From UBA1952 sp965246905 (lineage in GTDB: Bacteria; Bacteroidota; Bacteroidia; Chitinophagales; Chitinophagaceae): a stretch of 64,000 nucleotides of DNA. A model generated the notes under the pieces. That model was not told where the DNA came from, ran no database searches, and saw nothing but the letters and a program-made list of their open reading frames with translations. The position numbers and the translations under genes were made by a program. The stretch lies in the NCBI GenBank assembly GCA_965246905.1, contig CBDFFZ010000015.1, positions 185,269-249,268 of the forward strand, given 5' to 3'. This document shows positions 8,372-16,290 of this stretch, piece by piece; positions within the stretch are counted from its first letter, which is position 1; each line of letters starts with the position of its first letter.

Positions 8372-8785
8372 ATGCAAGAACAAAAGACAAAGCCGGGCTA
8401 CACAATCCGGTTATCAGACAGCTTCGGCCAGGTGGGGGAAGCACAACAATTTGAGACCGCTTTCCGCCGCTGGCTGGTCGGTGAGATCCGCTGCGGTGAA
8501 CTGACAGCCAGTCAGGCCATCGAGCGATTCGGCCTTAGCCCGGCAAGCGGCCGAGCCCTGATCTACACCTGGATCAGACGCTACGGCGACACCCATCCCC
8601 TACCTTTGCCCCCTATGACCGAGGCCGAACAGGCAGAGCTCGATGCCTTGCGCAAAAGAAACAAAGAGCTCGAAGACCAGCTGGCGCATGCCCGGCTGCG
8701 CGGCACCGCCCTGGATACGATGATCGACGTGGCCGAAGACCAGTTCAAAATCGAGATCCGAAAAAAAGCTGGCACCAAACAGTAA
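8372..8785 (+). CDS. IS3-family transposase OrfA (helix-turn-helix)
   Basis: A 137-aa protein with an N-terminal helix-turn-helix of the IS3 OrfA type (QFETAFRRWLVGEIRCGELT, QAIERFGLSPASGRALIYTW) followed by a leucine/glutamate-rich helix (EAEQAELDALRKRNKELEDQ) that in this family mediates oligomer formation. The end, QFKIEIRKKAGTKQ, is typical. Codons 131-132 lie on an A7 run at 8761-8767 placed exactly as A_AAA_AAA, a -1 ribosomal slip site. OrfA alone is expected to bind the ends and modulate transposition; the fusion is the active enzyme. Confidence 0.9.
   Translation: MQEQKTKPGYTIRLSDSFGQVGEAQQFETAFRRWLVGEIRCGELTASQAIERFGLSPASGRALIYTWIRRYGDTHPLPLPPMTEAEQAELDALRKRNKELEDQLAHARLRGTALDTMIDVAEDQFKIEIRKKAGTKQ
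8761..8767 (+). promoter_or_regulatory. Programmed -1 frameshift site (A7) between orfA and orfB
   Basis: The zero-frame codons are CGA AAA AAA GCT, so both AAA codons can slip back by one base. After slipping, the frame reads AGC TGG CAC CAA and runs without a stop into orfB, whose frame is exactly -1 relative to orfA. Confidence 0.85.
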
Positions 8786-8799
8786 GTCTGCTGCGCATT

Positions 8800-9744
8800 T
8801 TGTATCCCGACCGCCATGGTCTGGGTACCCTGTGCGCACTGTTTGGGAAGTCGAGACAGGCTTTCTACGATTACGGTGAGCGGCAGCACAACCGGGGCAT
8901 CCGCGATACCCTGGTACTAAAGCTGGTGGGTGACATCCGCCGCGATCTACCCCGCATTGGCGCCGCCAAGCTGCATTTTATGCTCACAGAACCCTTTGGG
9001 CGCCATGCCATAAAGCTCGGCCGCGATGGTCTTTATGATTTGCTTGACCGCCATGGCATGCTCATGCGAAAACGCAGGCGTAAGGCGCGCACCACCGATT
9101 CAGACCATCCCTACCGAAAGTATCCCAACCTGATCCGGGACCTGGCGCTGGACGGCCCCTGCCAGCTCTGGGTAAGCGACATTACTTACCTGCGGGCCGG
9201 GGACAGCTTCTGTTACCTAAGCATCATCACCGATGCCTACAGCCACAAGATCGTGGGCTACCGGCTGCAAAAGGGGCTGCACGCCGAAGGCCCGCTTCTG
9301 GCCCTGAAGATGGCCGTGGCTGCCAACAAGGTCACCGAAGCGCTGATCCATCACTCGGACCGCGGCGTGCAGTACTGCTGCGGGGAATATGTGGATGAAT
9401 TGAAGGCCAATAAGATCCGCATCTCAATGACCGAGAACGGTGATCCCTACGAGAATGCACTTGCCGAGCGGGTCAATGGCATTCTTAAAGACGAGTTTGA
9501 GCTGGATCAGACTTTCGAGCATTATGGGGCAGCGTCGGTGGCGGTGGACAGCGCGGCGGTGCGTTATAACAATCTTCGTCCGCACGCGAGCTGCGATTAC
9601 CTGACCCCTGACGTGGCGCACGAGGGTCAGGGTGTGCTTCGAAAACGCTGGGGCAAGTCACCGGTCAGCGTATCCGGGGACGGGGCTGAGGAAGTGGTGA
9701 TAAAGGAAAGCATAGCGAAGCCTGTGGCCGTGTTATCCACCTAA
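8800..9744 (+). CDS. IS3-family transposase OrfB (rve/DDE integrase)
   Basis: A 314-aa integrase-fold protein. Catalytic residues are at Asp127 (WVSDITYLRAG), Asp187 (HHSDRGVQYC) and Glu223 (ENALAERVNGILKDEF), with 35 residues between the last two as in IS3 enzymes. The N-terminal part (SRQAFYDY, RRDLPRIGAAKLHFM) is the usual HTH_21-like region. There is no ATG at the start: the marked start is a TTG inside the continuous frame that is open from the slip site, so the protein is probably made as an OrfA-OrfB fusion by frameshifting. The stop codon lies within the left arm of the 9730-9805 hairpin. All catalytic residues are intact. Confidence 0.92.
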   Translation: MYPDRHGLGTLCALFGKSRQAFYDYGERQHNRGIRDTLVLKLVGDIRRDLPRIGAAKLHFMLTEPFGRHAIKLGRDGLYDLLDRHGMLMRKRRRKARTTDSDHPYRKYPNLIRDLALDGPCQLWVSDITYLRAGDSFCYLSIITDAYSHKIVGYRLQKGLHAEGPLLALKMAVAANKVTEALIHHSDRGVQYCCGEYVDELKANKIRISMTENGDPYENALAERVNGILKDEFELDQTFEHYGAASVAVDSAAVRYNNLRPHASCDYLTPDVAHEGQGVLRKRWGKSPVSVSGDGAEEVVIKESIAKPVAVLST

Positions 9745-9805
9745 ATGTTCTATACGGCGGGCAGGCTTTGGGGCCTGCCCGCCTAAACATTTAGGTGGAT
9801 AACAC
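9730..9805. terminator. Nested perfect inverted repeat at the end of orfB
   Basis: The outer arms are a perfect 19-bp pair (9730-9748 and 9787-9805); inside them is an 11-bp GC-rich perfect stem (GGCGGGCAGGC at 9756-9766 with its complement at 9773-9783) around a six-base loop. The orfB stop codon sits in the left outer arm. It could stop transcription or act as a structured end signal of the element; there is no T tract. Confidence 0.7.
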
Positions 9806-9815
9806 TGCGGGGACA

Positions 9816-10123
9816 GGAAAACAGGAATAAGGGTGGATCCTGCCGGGGGTAAACAGGAATAAGGAAAGAGGTGAAGGGGCTGACAGAATTACCGGTGCAG
9901 GATGTAAGGGGAATCCATAATAAGAAAGAACAGCCACCCTAAGTTCAGGAATAAGAGAGGGGGCTGAAAGACCAAATCAGGATCAAAATAAAAGGGTATA
10001 CCTTGAATCAGCGATAAGCCGATGCAGTGTCGGCAAAATTAAAAACAACGCTCAGAAGTGTAAAGCTTTTTTAGGACCAGACACTGGCACTTTGAGTGAT
10101 AGGGGATGTTTTTCCTAAAAACG
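9816..10123. other. Non-coding stretch after the transposase
   Basis: No gene is supported. The word CAGGAATAAG occurs three times (near 9824, 9852 and 9943). The stretch ends in the IS150-like terminus at 10060-10083. Confidence 0.5.
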
Positions 10124-10459
10124 TTCGTTCGGAGACACAAAGAGTATCAAATCAGTCATTCAGGCTTCGTTGCAGCACAGTCATGCTTCGTTATGGGGCA
10201 CTCGGGTTTCTTTGCGGTATAGCGAGGGTTCGTTACGAAGCAGTCAGTGTCAATTGTGGTGCAGCGAATCTTCTTTGCGAGGCAGTTGATATTTAATGCG
10301 AAGCAGTCGACCTTCTTTGCGGCGCAGTATGCGTTAAATGCAGAGCAGTCTGACTTCGTTACGAGCAAGTCGATGTTCAATGCGGCGCAGCAAATATTCT
10401 TTTAGGCGCAGTAAAGGTGCGTTACGCCGAAGTAATATTGCAAAGTGTGGCATTCATTC
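10124..10459. repeat. 21-bp tandem array A (about 16 units)
   Basis: Cutting the sequence every 21 bases from 10124 aligns all units; the 13 units from 10166 to 10438 are the clearest. Consensus core is TTCnTTGCGnnGCAGTC, with a TGCnnnGCA dyad in most copies. Units diverge strongly outside the core. Read on the minus strand, the array gives a 7-residue pattern (KKVDCFALNINCLAKK), which is automatic for a 21-bp period; I do not take it as a gene. It lies between the IS element and hisS. Confidence 0.85.
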
Positions 10460-10561
10460 TTCAAATTCGCCAGTGATGCTATACTGCGAGGCTGTTAGGC
10501 CGTCATATGGCCTCTCGCTACCTACTTGTTCCTGCATAATCTTTTTTGTATGCTGCCGCTT

Positions 10562-10569
10562 TACTTTTG
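10562..10569 (+). promoter_or_regulatory. -7 box TACTTTTG, six bases from the hisS start
   Basis: Only CAGCGC lies between the box and the ATG at 10576, again implying an almost leaderless transcript. Confidence 0.6.
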
Positions 10570-10575
10570 CAGCGC

Positions 10576-11973
10576 ATGAAACCATCCATCCCACAGGGCA
10601 CCCGCGATTTCTCCCCCGCAGAGGTGCGCCGCCGGCAATATATTTTAGATACCCTTCGTACCATCTTCGAGCGCTACGGCTATCAACCTCTTGAAACGCC
10701 GTCCATGGAAAACCTCACTACCCTCATGGGCAAATACGGTGAGGAAGGCGACCGCCTCATCTTTAAAGTACTCAATAACGGATTGCATGAGAAGAAAGAG
10801 GCGGATAAAGCGAAGCTTAACGAAGCGTGGGGGCAGATGCTTGAAAAGCCTTACAGCTCGCCGGTAGTTACAGAGCGCGCACTGCGCTACGACCTCACCA
10901 TTCCATTTGCGCGCTACGTGGTAATGCACCAGCACGAGCTCGTGTTTCCCTTCCGCAGGTACCAGATGCAGCCCGTATGGCGCGCCGATCGCCCGCAGCG
11001 GGGCCGCTACCGCGAGTTCTGGCAATGCGATTGCGATGTGGTAGGCAGCACCTCCCTGCTTAACGAGGCCGAACTGCTGTGCATCTATCAAAGCGCCTTC
11101 CACGAGCTAAAGCTGCCGCAGGTAAGGGTAAAGATCAACAGCCGTAAGCTCCTCGCCGCACTGGCAGAAGTATGTGGGGCGCCAGAGCAGATGATGGAGA
11201 TCACCATTGCACTCGATAAGCTGGATAAGATAGGCTGGGAAGGTGTTGCAAAGGAGCTCACGGCACGCGGCATAACGGAGCGCGGCATTGCGCAGATAGA
11301 AAAGATCATCGTTATAAAAGGAAGCAATGAGGAGCAGATCGCTGCGCTCGATGCGATCCTCGGAAATACTGAGATTGGCAAAGCAGGGCTTGATGAGCTG
11401 AAGCAAACACTGGCCTATCATGCAGCGCTCGCGGATGCGGACTGGGACAGCGAAGTAGTGATAGATATAAGCCTCGCCCGCGGCCTCAACTACTACACCG
11501 GCGTGATCATGGAAGTGGTAACCGGCGCGGTAAAGATGGGCAGCATAGGCGGCGGCGGCAGGTATGATGACCTTACCGGCTTATTTGGAGTAAAGGGCTT
11601 GTCGGGCGTAGGCATTTCCTTTGGGATAGACCGTATTTACGATGTGCTGGAAGAGCTGGGTGCCTTTCCGGAAGTGCTCGCATCGGGCACGCAGGTGATG
11701 CTGATAAATTTTGGTGGAGACGATGAAGTTTATGCGCTGGGCATCCTGCAAAGCTTAAGGAAAGGAGGCGTAGCCACAGAGCTCTACCCCGATGCTGCAA
11801 AGTTTGATAAGCAGATGAAGTATGCCAACAAGCGCAGCATCCCATTCGTGGCAATAATAGGTGAGGATGAGCGCAAGGCGGGAAAAATAAGCCTGAAGGA
11901 TTTTAATACCGGCAAGCAGGAATTGCTGGCGCTGGAGGAAGCGATAGGTAAAGTAAAGATTAAAGCGCAGTAA
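10576..11973 (+). CDS. hisS: Histidine--tRNA ligase
   Basis: A 465-aa class II aminoacyl-tRNA synthetase that charges tRNA-His. It has the family opening MKPSIPQGTRDFSPAE, motif 2 around RYDLTIPFARYVV and QMQPVWRADRPQRGRYREFW at about 100-150, the histidine-specific GLNYYTGVIMEV near residue 307 and GGGGRYDDLTGLFG after it, and a C-terminal anticodon-binding domain (VMLINFGGDDEVYALGILQ). I start at 10576, not at the upstream in-frame codon, because this ATG follows the promoter box and gives the standard N-terminus. It appears monocistronic. Confidence 0.97.
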   Translation: MKPSIPQGTRDFSPAEVRRRQYILDTLRTIFERYGYQPLETPSMENLTTLMGKYGEEGDRLIFKVLNNGLHEKKEADKAKLNEAWGQMLEKPYSSPVVTERALRYDLTIPFARYVVMHQHELVFPFRRYQMQPVWRADRPQRGRYREFWQCDCDVVGSTSLLNEAELLCIYQSAFHELKLPQVRVKINSRKLLAALAEVCGAPEQMMEITIALDKLDKIGWEGVAKELTARGITERGIAQIEKIIVIKGSNEEQIAALDAILGNTEIGKAGLDELKQTLAYHAALADADWDSEVVIDISLARGLNYYTGVIMEVVTGAVKMGSIGGGGRYDDLTGLFGVKGLSGVGISFGIDRIYDVLEELGAFPEVLASGTQVMLINFGGDDEVYALGILQSLRKGGVATELYPDAAKFDKQMKYANKRSIPFVAIIGEDERKAGKISLKDFNTGKQELLALEEAIGKVKIKAQ

Positions 11974-12176
11974 TTTACCGGAATAAAACAGGCATTCTGA
12001 AAATCAATTAATCCCGCAAACCCTGATTCAGACAATATACAGCAGCCATTAATGCTGACAGGGTTTGGAACCCCGTCAGCGTTCCCATACAGCCGCTAAA
12101 AAAAGCCGGATAGAAAGGGAAAGCATTGCAATGATGATCAATTAGTATTCACTGCCGACTAAATAATCAATACCAA
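11974..12176. other. Spacer with a palindromic element
   Basis: Holds an imperfect hairpin at 12054-12080 with arms GCTGACAGGGTT and AACCCCGTCAGC. The GACAGGGTTT core is shared with the perfect palindrome at 52081-52111, so both probably belong to one dispersed family. No gene is seen. Confidence 0.6.
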
Positions 12177-12752
12177 ATGCAAGAAAAACAAAACGGCTGC
12201 ACCTGGCCATCCGGCGATGCGCTCATGCAGCAATACCATGATACCGAATGGGGCACCCCGCTTCACGATGATCAGAAGCTTTTTGAATTCCTGGTGCTGG
12301 ATGCCTTCCAGGCCGGGCTTAGCTGGCGCACTGTACTCTATAAGCGCGAGGCTTTCCGCAAAGCATTTGCCGGCTTCGAGGCAAAGAAAGTAGCCGGATT
12401 CACCGAAGAAAAGCAGGAAGAACTGATGCAGGATGTTGGCATTATCCGTAACCGCTTAAAGATAAAAGCCGCCACCACCAATGCGCAGCAGTTCCTCGAA
12501 GTGCAAAAGGAGGCAGGCTCGTTCGATAAATACATCTGGAGCTTTACCGGCGGCAAAACCATCAGCAACCGCCCTAAAGACAACAGTGAGATTCCCGCCC
12601 GCAGCCCTGAATCCGATGCTATGAGCAAAGATCTGCTGAAGCGCGGCTTTAAGTTTGTAGGCTCTACCATCTGCTATGCCTTTATGCAGGCCGCAGGTAT
12701 GGTGAATGACCATGTGGTAAGCTGCCCGCGGCATACAGCAGTGAAGAGTTAG
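12177..12752 (+). CDS. tag: DNA-3-methyladenine glycosylase I
   Basis: A 191-aa base-excision repair enzyme that removes 3-methyladenine. The zinc-site residues of the family are visible: Cys8 (NGCTW), His21 in QQYHDTEWG, and the C-terminal NDHVVSCPRH supplying His and Cys. The substrate-pocket region FEFLVLDAFQAGLSWRTVL and the segment SFTGGKTISNRP are also characteristic. Length is as expected. It stands alone, convergent with the SGNH/MBOAT operon. Confidence 0.93.
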   Translation: MQEKQNGCTWPSGDALMQQYHDTEWGTPLHDDQKLFEFLVLDAFQAGLSWRTVLYKREAFRKAFAGFEAKKVAGFTEEKQEELMQDVGIIRNRLKIKAATTNAQQFLEVQKEAGSFDKYIWSFTGGKTISNRPKDNSEIPARSPESDAMSKDLLKRGFKFVGSTICYAFMQAAGMVNDHVVSCPRHTAVKS

Positions 12753-12757
12753 ATAGT

Positions 12758-13717
12758 TTATTGCACGGCGGGCAGTGCCTTCACCGCATCTGCAAGCTTT
12801 TGAGAAAAAAGCCCAGCGCCCTGTGCATTCAGATGAGTTGCATTCCTGAAATTTGCCCGGTCGTAGCACATCGTATCTTCCTCAAAATTTAAAAAGAATG
12901 CACCGTATTTCTTTGCCTCTACCGCTATAGCGCGCCAATAAAATTGCCTGTTTGGGAAGTGCGCAGAATATTCATGAAACTGAGGTGCAGCAACAATAAT
13001 GGTACGGATGCCCTCCTGTTGCGCTCTGCGCAGGAATTGCCGGGCAGTGTCGGCCACGGAAGGAGTATAGCCTAAGATCAGAAAGTGATACGGCTCGCGC
13101 CGGATAAACGTATCGGCCGCACTGTCCCAGGCATCATTACGGGCAAGGAAGCCCTGTACGCGCGGCGACCTTAAGGAATTCCAATGAAAATATTCTCTGA
13201 AGCCCGTTTTTATAACAGGCAGCAAGCCGCGGTATTTGAGAAGGGGGAAATACCGGTCCCAAAATGAAATGCCCAGCGGATGGACCTTCCGGTAAAGAAT
13301 ATCCTCAGCCAGGTAAGGCAGGTATTGCTGCCGGTTCAGCAGGCGGGTACTCCCCTGCAATGAATTAAAATCAACCACCTGGATGATGATGCGGGGCTTT
13401 TTGTTGTACTGGCAATACACGTTATAGCGCATCAGCTGCAGGTCAAGATCCTGGCCATCCAGGCCAATGTTATAAGCCCGGCCACCAAGGGTGCGCGCTA
13501 AGATCCGCGAGTCTATCTGCGATGCTGCATGTGAGTTGCCATTCACCACAATATCTGCTGCGGCCCTGCCTGTAAACAGCTCATTCCATACTAGGTAATC
13601 ATCATGCCCGCTCCTGCGCAGGCCGGCATCTGTAAGCACATTTACAGCATAGAGCAATCCAGCTATAAGCAGCAGGAAAGCAGCGCCACGGATGATAAAA
13701 GAGCGGACCGTTGCCAT
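12758..13717 (-). CDS. SGNH-like membrane-anchored protein partnered with an MBOAT acyltransferase
   Basis: A 319-aa protein with one N-terminal membrane anchor (FIIRGAAFLLLIAGLLYAV). Motifs suggest an SGNH/GDSL-type fold as in DltD/AlgX-like partners: VVNGNSHAASQID near residue 58, and a C-terminal NATHLNAQGAGLFSQ holding the His of block V. It begins three bases after the stop of the MBOAT gene and is co-transcribed with it. Such pairs move acetyl or other acyl groups across the membrane and onto an extracellular polymer. The pairing is strong evidence; the exact target glycan is unknown. Confidence 0.75.
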   Translation of the reverse strand: MATVRSFIIRGAAFLLLIAGLLYAVNVLTDAGLRRSGHDDYLVWNELFTGRAAADIVVNGNSHAASQIDSRILARTLGGRAYNIGLDGQDLDLQLMRYNVYCQYNKKPRIIIQVVDFNSLQGSTRLLNRQQYLPYLAEDILYRKVHPLGISFWDRYFPLLKYRGLLPVIKTGFREYFHWNSLRSPRVQGFLARNDAWDSAADTFIRREPYHFLILGYTPSVADTARQFLRRAQQEGIRTIIVAAPQFHEYSAHFPNRQFYWRAIAVEAKKYGAFFLNFEEDTMCYDRANFRNATHLNAQGAGLFSQKLADAVKALPAVQ

Positions 13718-13720
13718 AAT

Positions 13721-15157
13721 CTAAAACTGGAAATAAATAAAATTCTGAGGGCTTCCGCCGAAGGCAAAAGTGATGAGTATAAGCCCGGTGTAAATGCTCC
13801 AGCGCAGTACTGCACTCTTTATCCTGCCTGTATGGTAAAGTCCATGGGGCTGTTCCTTATTATACCATTCGGCGCAGAGCATTAGTAAAATGATTGCGGG
13901 GAGTGAGTTGCCTGCATCGATCTGCATACCGGTCGTGCTAATAGCAAACATCCGCTCTATAAATAAAGCAGCAGCGCCGATAGTGACTGAACGAAAGAGT
14001 ACCCAGGCAATAGTTACCAGCCCAAAAGTGAGCAGCATCTGAAGTAAATGTTTTGCCAGCATCAGAGGCTGTTTTAAATGAGACCAGTGCCCGAGCGGGA
14101 TTTTCCAGCCAAAAGCAATACGCGGTAAAGATGCAATGCCATGAAGGGCGCCCCAGCAAACGAACGTCCAGTTGGCACCGTGCCAGAGCCCGCTGAGCAG
14201 GAATACCAACAATGTATTGAAGGCAGTGCGCATTTTGCCTGAGCGGCTGCCGCCCAGCGGATAATAGACATAATCGCGAAACCAGGAGGTAAGCGAGATA
14301 TGCCAGCGCCGCCAGAACTCACCGATGCTGCGCGAGAAATACGGATAGAGGAAATTAGGCGCAATAGAAAAGCCAAACAGCTTGGCGCAGCCAATGGCAA
14401 TATCGCTGTAGCCGGAAAAATCACCATAGATCTGGAAAGCAAATAATACAGCCGCTATAGCCAGGCTGCCGGATGTGTAATTTTGGGGCTGGGCAAAAGC
14501 TGGCCCGGAAAGGTTGGCGCACACATCGGCAATGGCTACTTTCTTGAATAATCCCCAAAGCATCTGCCGCAGGCCGTCAGCGGCTTTTTCCCGGTCGAAA
14601 ATACGCGGAGCCTCAAAGGCAGGCAGCAGCGCGGATGCGCGGATGATGGGCCCGGCCACGAGCAGCGGGAAGAAGCTTACAAAGGCAAAAAAGGCAGGTG
14701 CGCTGCGCGTAGGCGGTATCCTGCGGTGATATACATCGATCACATAGCTGAGGCTGTGAAAAGTATAAAAAGAGATGCCTATTGGCAGTGCAATATTCAG
14801 GAAGGTTGGATGCACTGCCCACCCGGATTTTGCAAGCATAATGGCCGCGCTTTCATTAAAAAAGTTATAGTACTTGAATATACCCAGCAAGCCCAGGTTG
14901 GTAACTATGCTCCCGATAAATAAAGCGCGCCGCTTCCGGCAATCCTCTGTATTCGCGATCAGCAGTGCCAGGCAAAAATCGAGCCCCGTACTAAAGGCAA
15001 GCAGAAACAGGAAGCGCGGATCCCACCAGCCGTAAAAGAAAAAGCCTGCGGCTATCAGTAAAGCATTCTGCCAACGGCAGGAATATCCCGCCACTGCCCA
15101 GTATAAAATGAATACAACCGGGAGGAAAATAAAAAAAGGCGCAGTATTGAACAGCAT
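13721..15157 (-). CDS. MBOAT family O-acyltransferase (AlgI/DltB-like)
   Basis: A 478-aa polytopic membrane protein. The hallmark segments are present: SLSYVIDVYHRRIPP near residue 135, EFWRRWHISLTSWFRDYVYYP around 285, and LLSGLWHGANWTFVCWGALHG around 330, whose His is the invariant MBOAT residue. It would transfer an acyl group, usually acetyl, through the membrane for O-acylation of exported polysaccharide. It is the first gene of a two-gene operon with the SGNH protein. Confident for family, open for substrate. Confidence 0.9.
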   Translation of the reverse strand: MLFNTAPFFIFLPVVFILYWAVAGYSCRWQNALLIAAGFFFYGWWDPRFLFLLAFSTGLDFCLALLIANTEDCRKRRALFIGSIVTNLGLLGIFKYYNFFNESAAIMLAKSGWAVHPTFLNIALPIGISFYTFHSLSYVIDVYHRRIPPTRSAPAFFAFVSFFPLLVAGPIIRASALLPAFEAPRIFDREKAADGLRQMLWGLFKKVAIADVCANLSGPAFAQPQNYTSGSLAIAAVLFAFQIYGDFSGYSDIAIGCAKLFGFSIAPNFLYPYFSRSIGEFWRRWHISLTSWFRDYVYYPLGGSRSGKMRTAFNTLLVFLLSGLWHGANWTFVCWGALHGIASLPRIAFGWKIPLGHWSHLKQPLMLAKHLLQMLLTFGLVTIAWVLFRSVTIGAAALFIERMFAISTTGMQIDAGNSLPAIILLMLCAEWYNKEQPHGLYHTGRIKSAVLRWSIYTGLILITFAFGGSPQNFIYFQF

Positions 15158-15203
15158 GAATCAGCATTGCCGTAAGCCAGGGAGCAATACCGGATTGCTT
15201 CCA

Positions 15204-15241
15204 TAAAAAAAACTGCCCTTGCAAGAAGCTTACAAGGGCAG
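15204..15241 (-). terminator. Rho-independent terminator for the 15291-16169 gene
   Basis: Minus-strand hairpin with 9-bp arms CTGCCCTTG/CAAGGGCAG (15213-15221, 15233-15241) followed by a run of eight or more U residues. Confidence 0.85.
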
Positions 15242-15290
15242 CACATAATAATATTACCGGTTGAGCTTTGCGGGGCCAGACCGAAATTTA

Positions 15291-16169
15291 TTAACGGTTG
15301 TAAGAGCGCGCGCGGCCGGGACCGGGGCAGCGTGTCTGCAGGTATTCTTTTATATTGCCGAAGGCGCGGAAATAAATAGCGATATTGATGCCTCCATAGA
15401 TATACCAGTCATTTGCCTTGCTATCGCCGCGCTGGTATTTATAGTTGGGGTAGTTGCCGTCCCAATTAGATACTTCTGTTGTCCGGAAGGAAAGATCAAC
15501 TGCCTGCTGCCCACGTGCCCCCTGAAGTGTATCGAGGTTTACGTAGGAGCGGCTTACATCATCCAGGTAATCGGTAGAGGTATAGCGGAAGCCTATTTCA
15601 GTAGTAATCATCAGGGTATTGCCCACAAAGAATTTAAGACCGCCGCCAAAAGGAAAGGATGCGTTTACGAGGCTGTATTCTTTACGATCGGGGTACTGGC
15701 TAAGGCCCTGCCCTTCGGTGCTCAGCGGGCGCAGATATACGCGGTCGCCATTACGGGCCTGAGTGTATGGATTGTAGTAAAATACGCCTACGCCGCCGAA
15801 GATGTAAGGAGTTACCTTCATTTTCTCAACCTCAATGGGCAGGAAGTTGAGCTCCAAGCCTCCATGTATCTCAAATAGGTTGGTGGTAAAGCTGAGATTT
15901 CGCTGCCGCTTTACCGCTATATCAGAGAGGCTGTCTGCAGCGGAAAGCTGCGTATAGGAAGCGCCAAAGCGCACACCAATATGGGGCGACATAAAATATT
16001 TGTAGATGATACCCCCCATTGGCTTGTAGCCATTGCTGGGAAACCATTTATCCTGCAGATCGCCGTGGTAAGAGCTTACACCGGCCATCAATCCTATCTC
16101 ATGGTGGTGCTGAGCTTTCGCCATAAAAGGCAGGGCCAGCAGCGCCAGGGTACGTATCAGTTTGTTCAT
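15291..16169 (-). CDS. DUF6089-type outer-membrane beta-barrel protein
   Basis: A 292-aa protein. Signal peptide at residues 1-19 (MNKLIRTLALLALPFMAKAQ). The mature part opens HHHEIGLMAGVSSYHGDLQ, followed by repeated barrel strands (PHIGVRFGASYTQLS, VTPYIFGGVGVFYYNP, TEIGFRYTSTDYLDDVS), which match the Bacteroidota DUF6089/OmpA-like barrel group. I start at the ATG at 16169 because it opens the signal peptide; the longer frame upstream has no signal. It lies downstream of the PorU2-like gene and is separated from it by a terminator. Role is unknown, probably envelope structural. Confidence 0.8.
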   Translation of the reverse strand: MNKLIRTLALLALPFMAKAQHHHEIGLMAGVSSYHGDLQDKWFPSNGYKPMGGIIYKYFMSPHIGVRFGASYTQLSAADSLSDIAVKRQRNLSFTTNLFEIHGGLELNFLPIEVEKMKVTPYIFGGVGVFYYNPYTQARNGDRVYLRPLSTEGQGLSQYPDRKEYSLVNASFPFGGGLKFFVGNTLMITTEIGFRYTSTDYLDDVSRSYVNLDTLQGARGQQAVDLSFRTTEVSNWDGNYPNYKYQRGDSKANDWYIYGGINIAIYFRAFGNIKEYLQTRCPGPGRARSYNR

Positions 16170-16236
16170 TAACCTTATGTTAAAAGGAGCGTTGCGAAAG
16201 GTAGAAATTATTTTTGGAAAACAAAAAGTATCCGGC

Positions 16237-16273
16237 ATAAAAAAGCCATTTCCTGTATAAAGAAATGGCTTTT
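16237..16273 (-). terminator. Terminator after the PorU2-like gene
   Basis: Stem AAAAGCCATTT/AAATGGCTTTT with an A run on the left, giving a U tract on the minus strand. It separates the sortase gene from the barrel gene downstream. Confidence 0.8.
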
Positions 16274-16290
16274 GTTTTTGGAATAAGGAA

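Larger units (their letters stand above)
8341..10083 (+). mobile_element. IS3-family insertion sequence (right end uncertain)
   Basis: The element carries overlapping-frame orfA and orfB. The left end begins TGTCACGTCTGGGGATTAAA at 8341. Two right ends are possible. One finishes GGGGACA at 9815, just after the nested hairpin. The other finishes GGACCAGACA at 10083; read on the other strand it starts TGTCTGGTCCTAAAAAAGC, which looks like an IS150-type terminus and shares TGTCnnGTC and a TAAAAA run with the left end. I favour the second for its terminus and the first for its element length. No clear target-site duplication is visible with either, so the boundaries may be decayed. Confidence 0.65.

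Noticed and set aside
7517..8383. 288-codon open frame on the minus strand
   Set aside because: Antisense shadow of exodeoxyribonuclease III, whose motifs are all in the plus strand.
10156..10380. 74-codon Cys-containing heptad protein on array A
   Set aside because: The upstream units and other frames are interrupted, and conservation is in a DNA dyad (TGCnnnGCA) instead of codon positions.
15261..15878. 205-codon open frame on the plus strand
   Set aside because: Antisense to the outer-membrane barrel gene; the apparent hydrophobic stretches are reverse readings of barrel strands.
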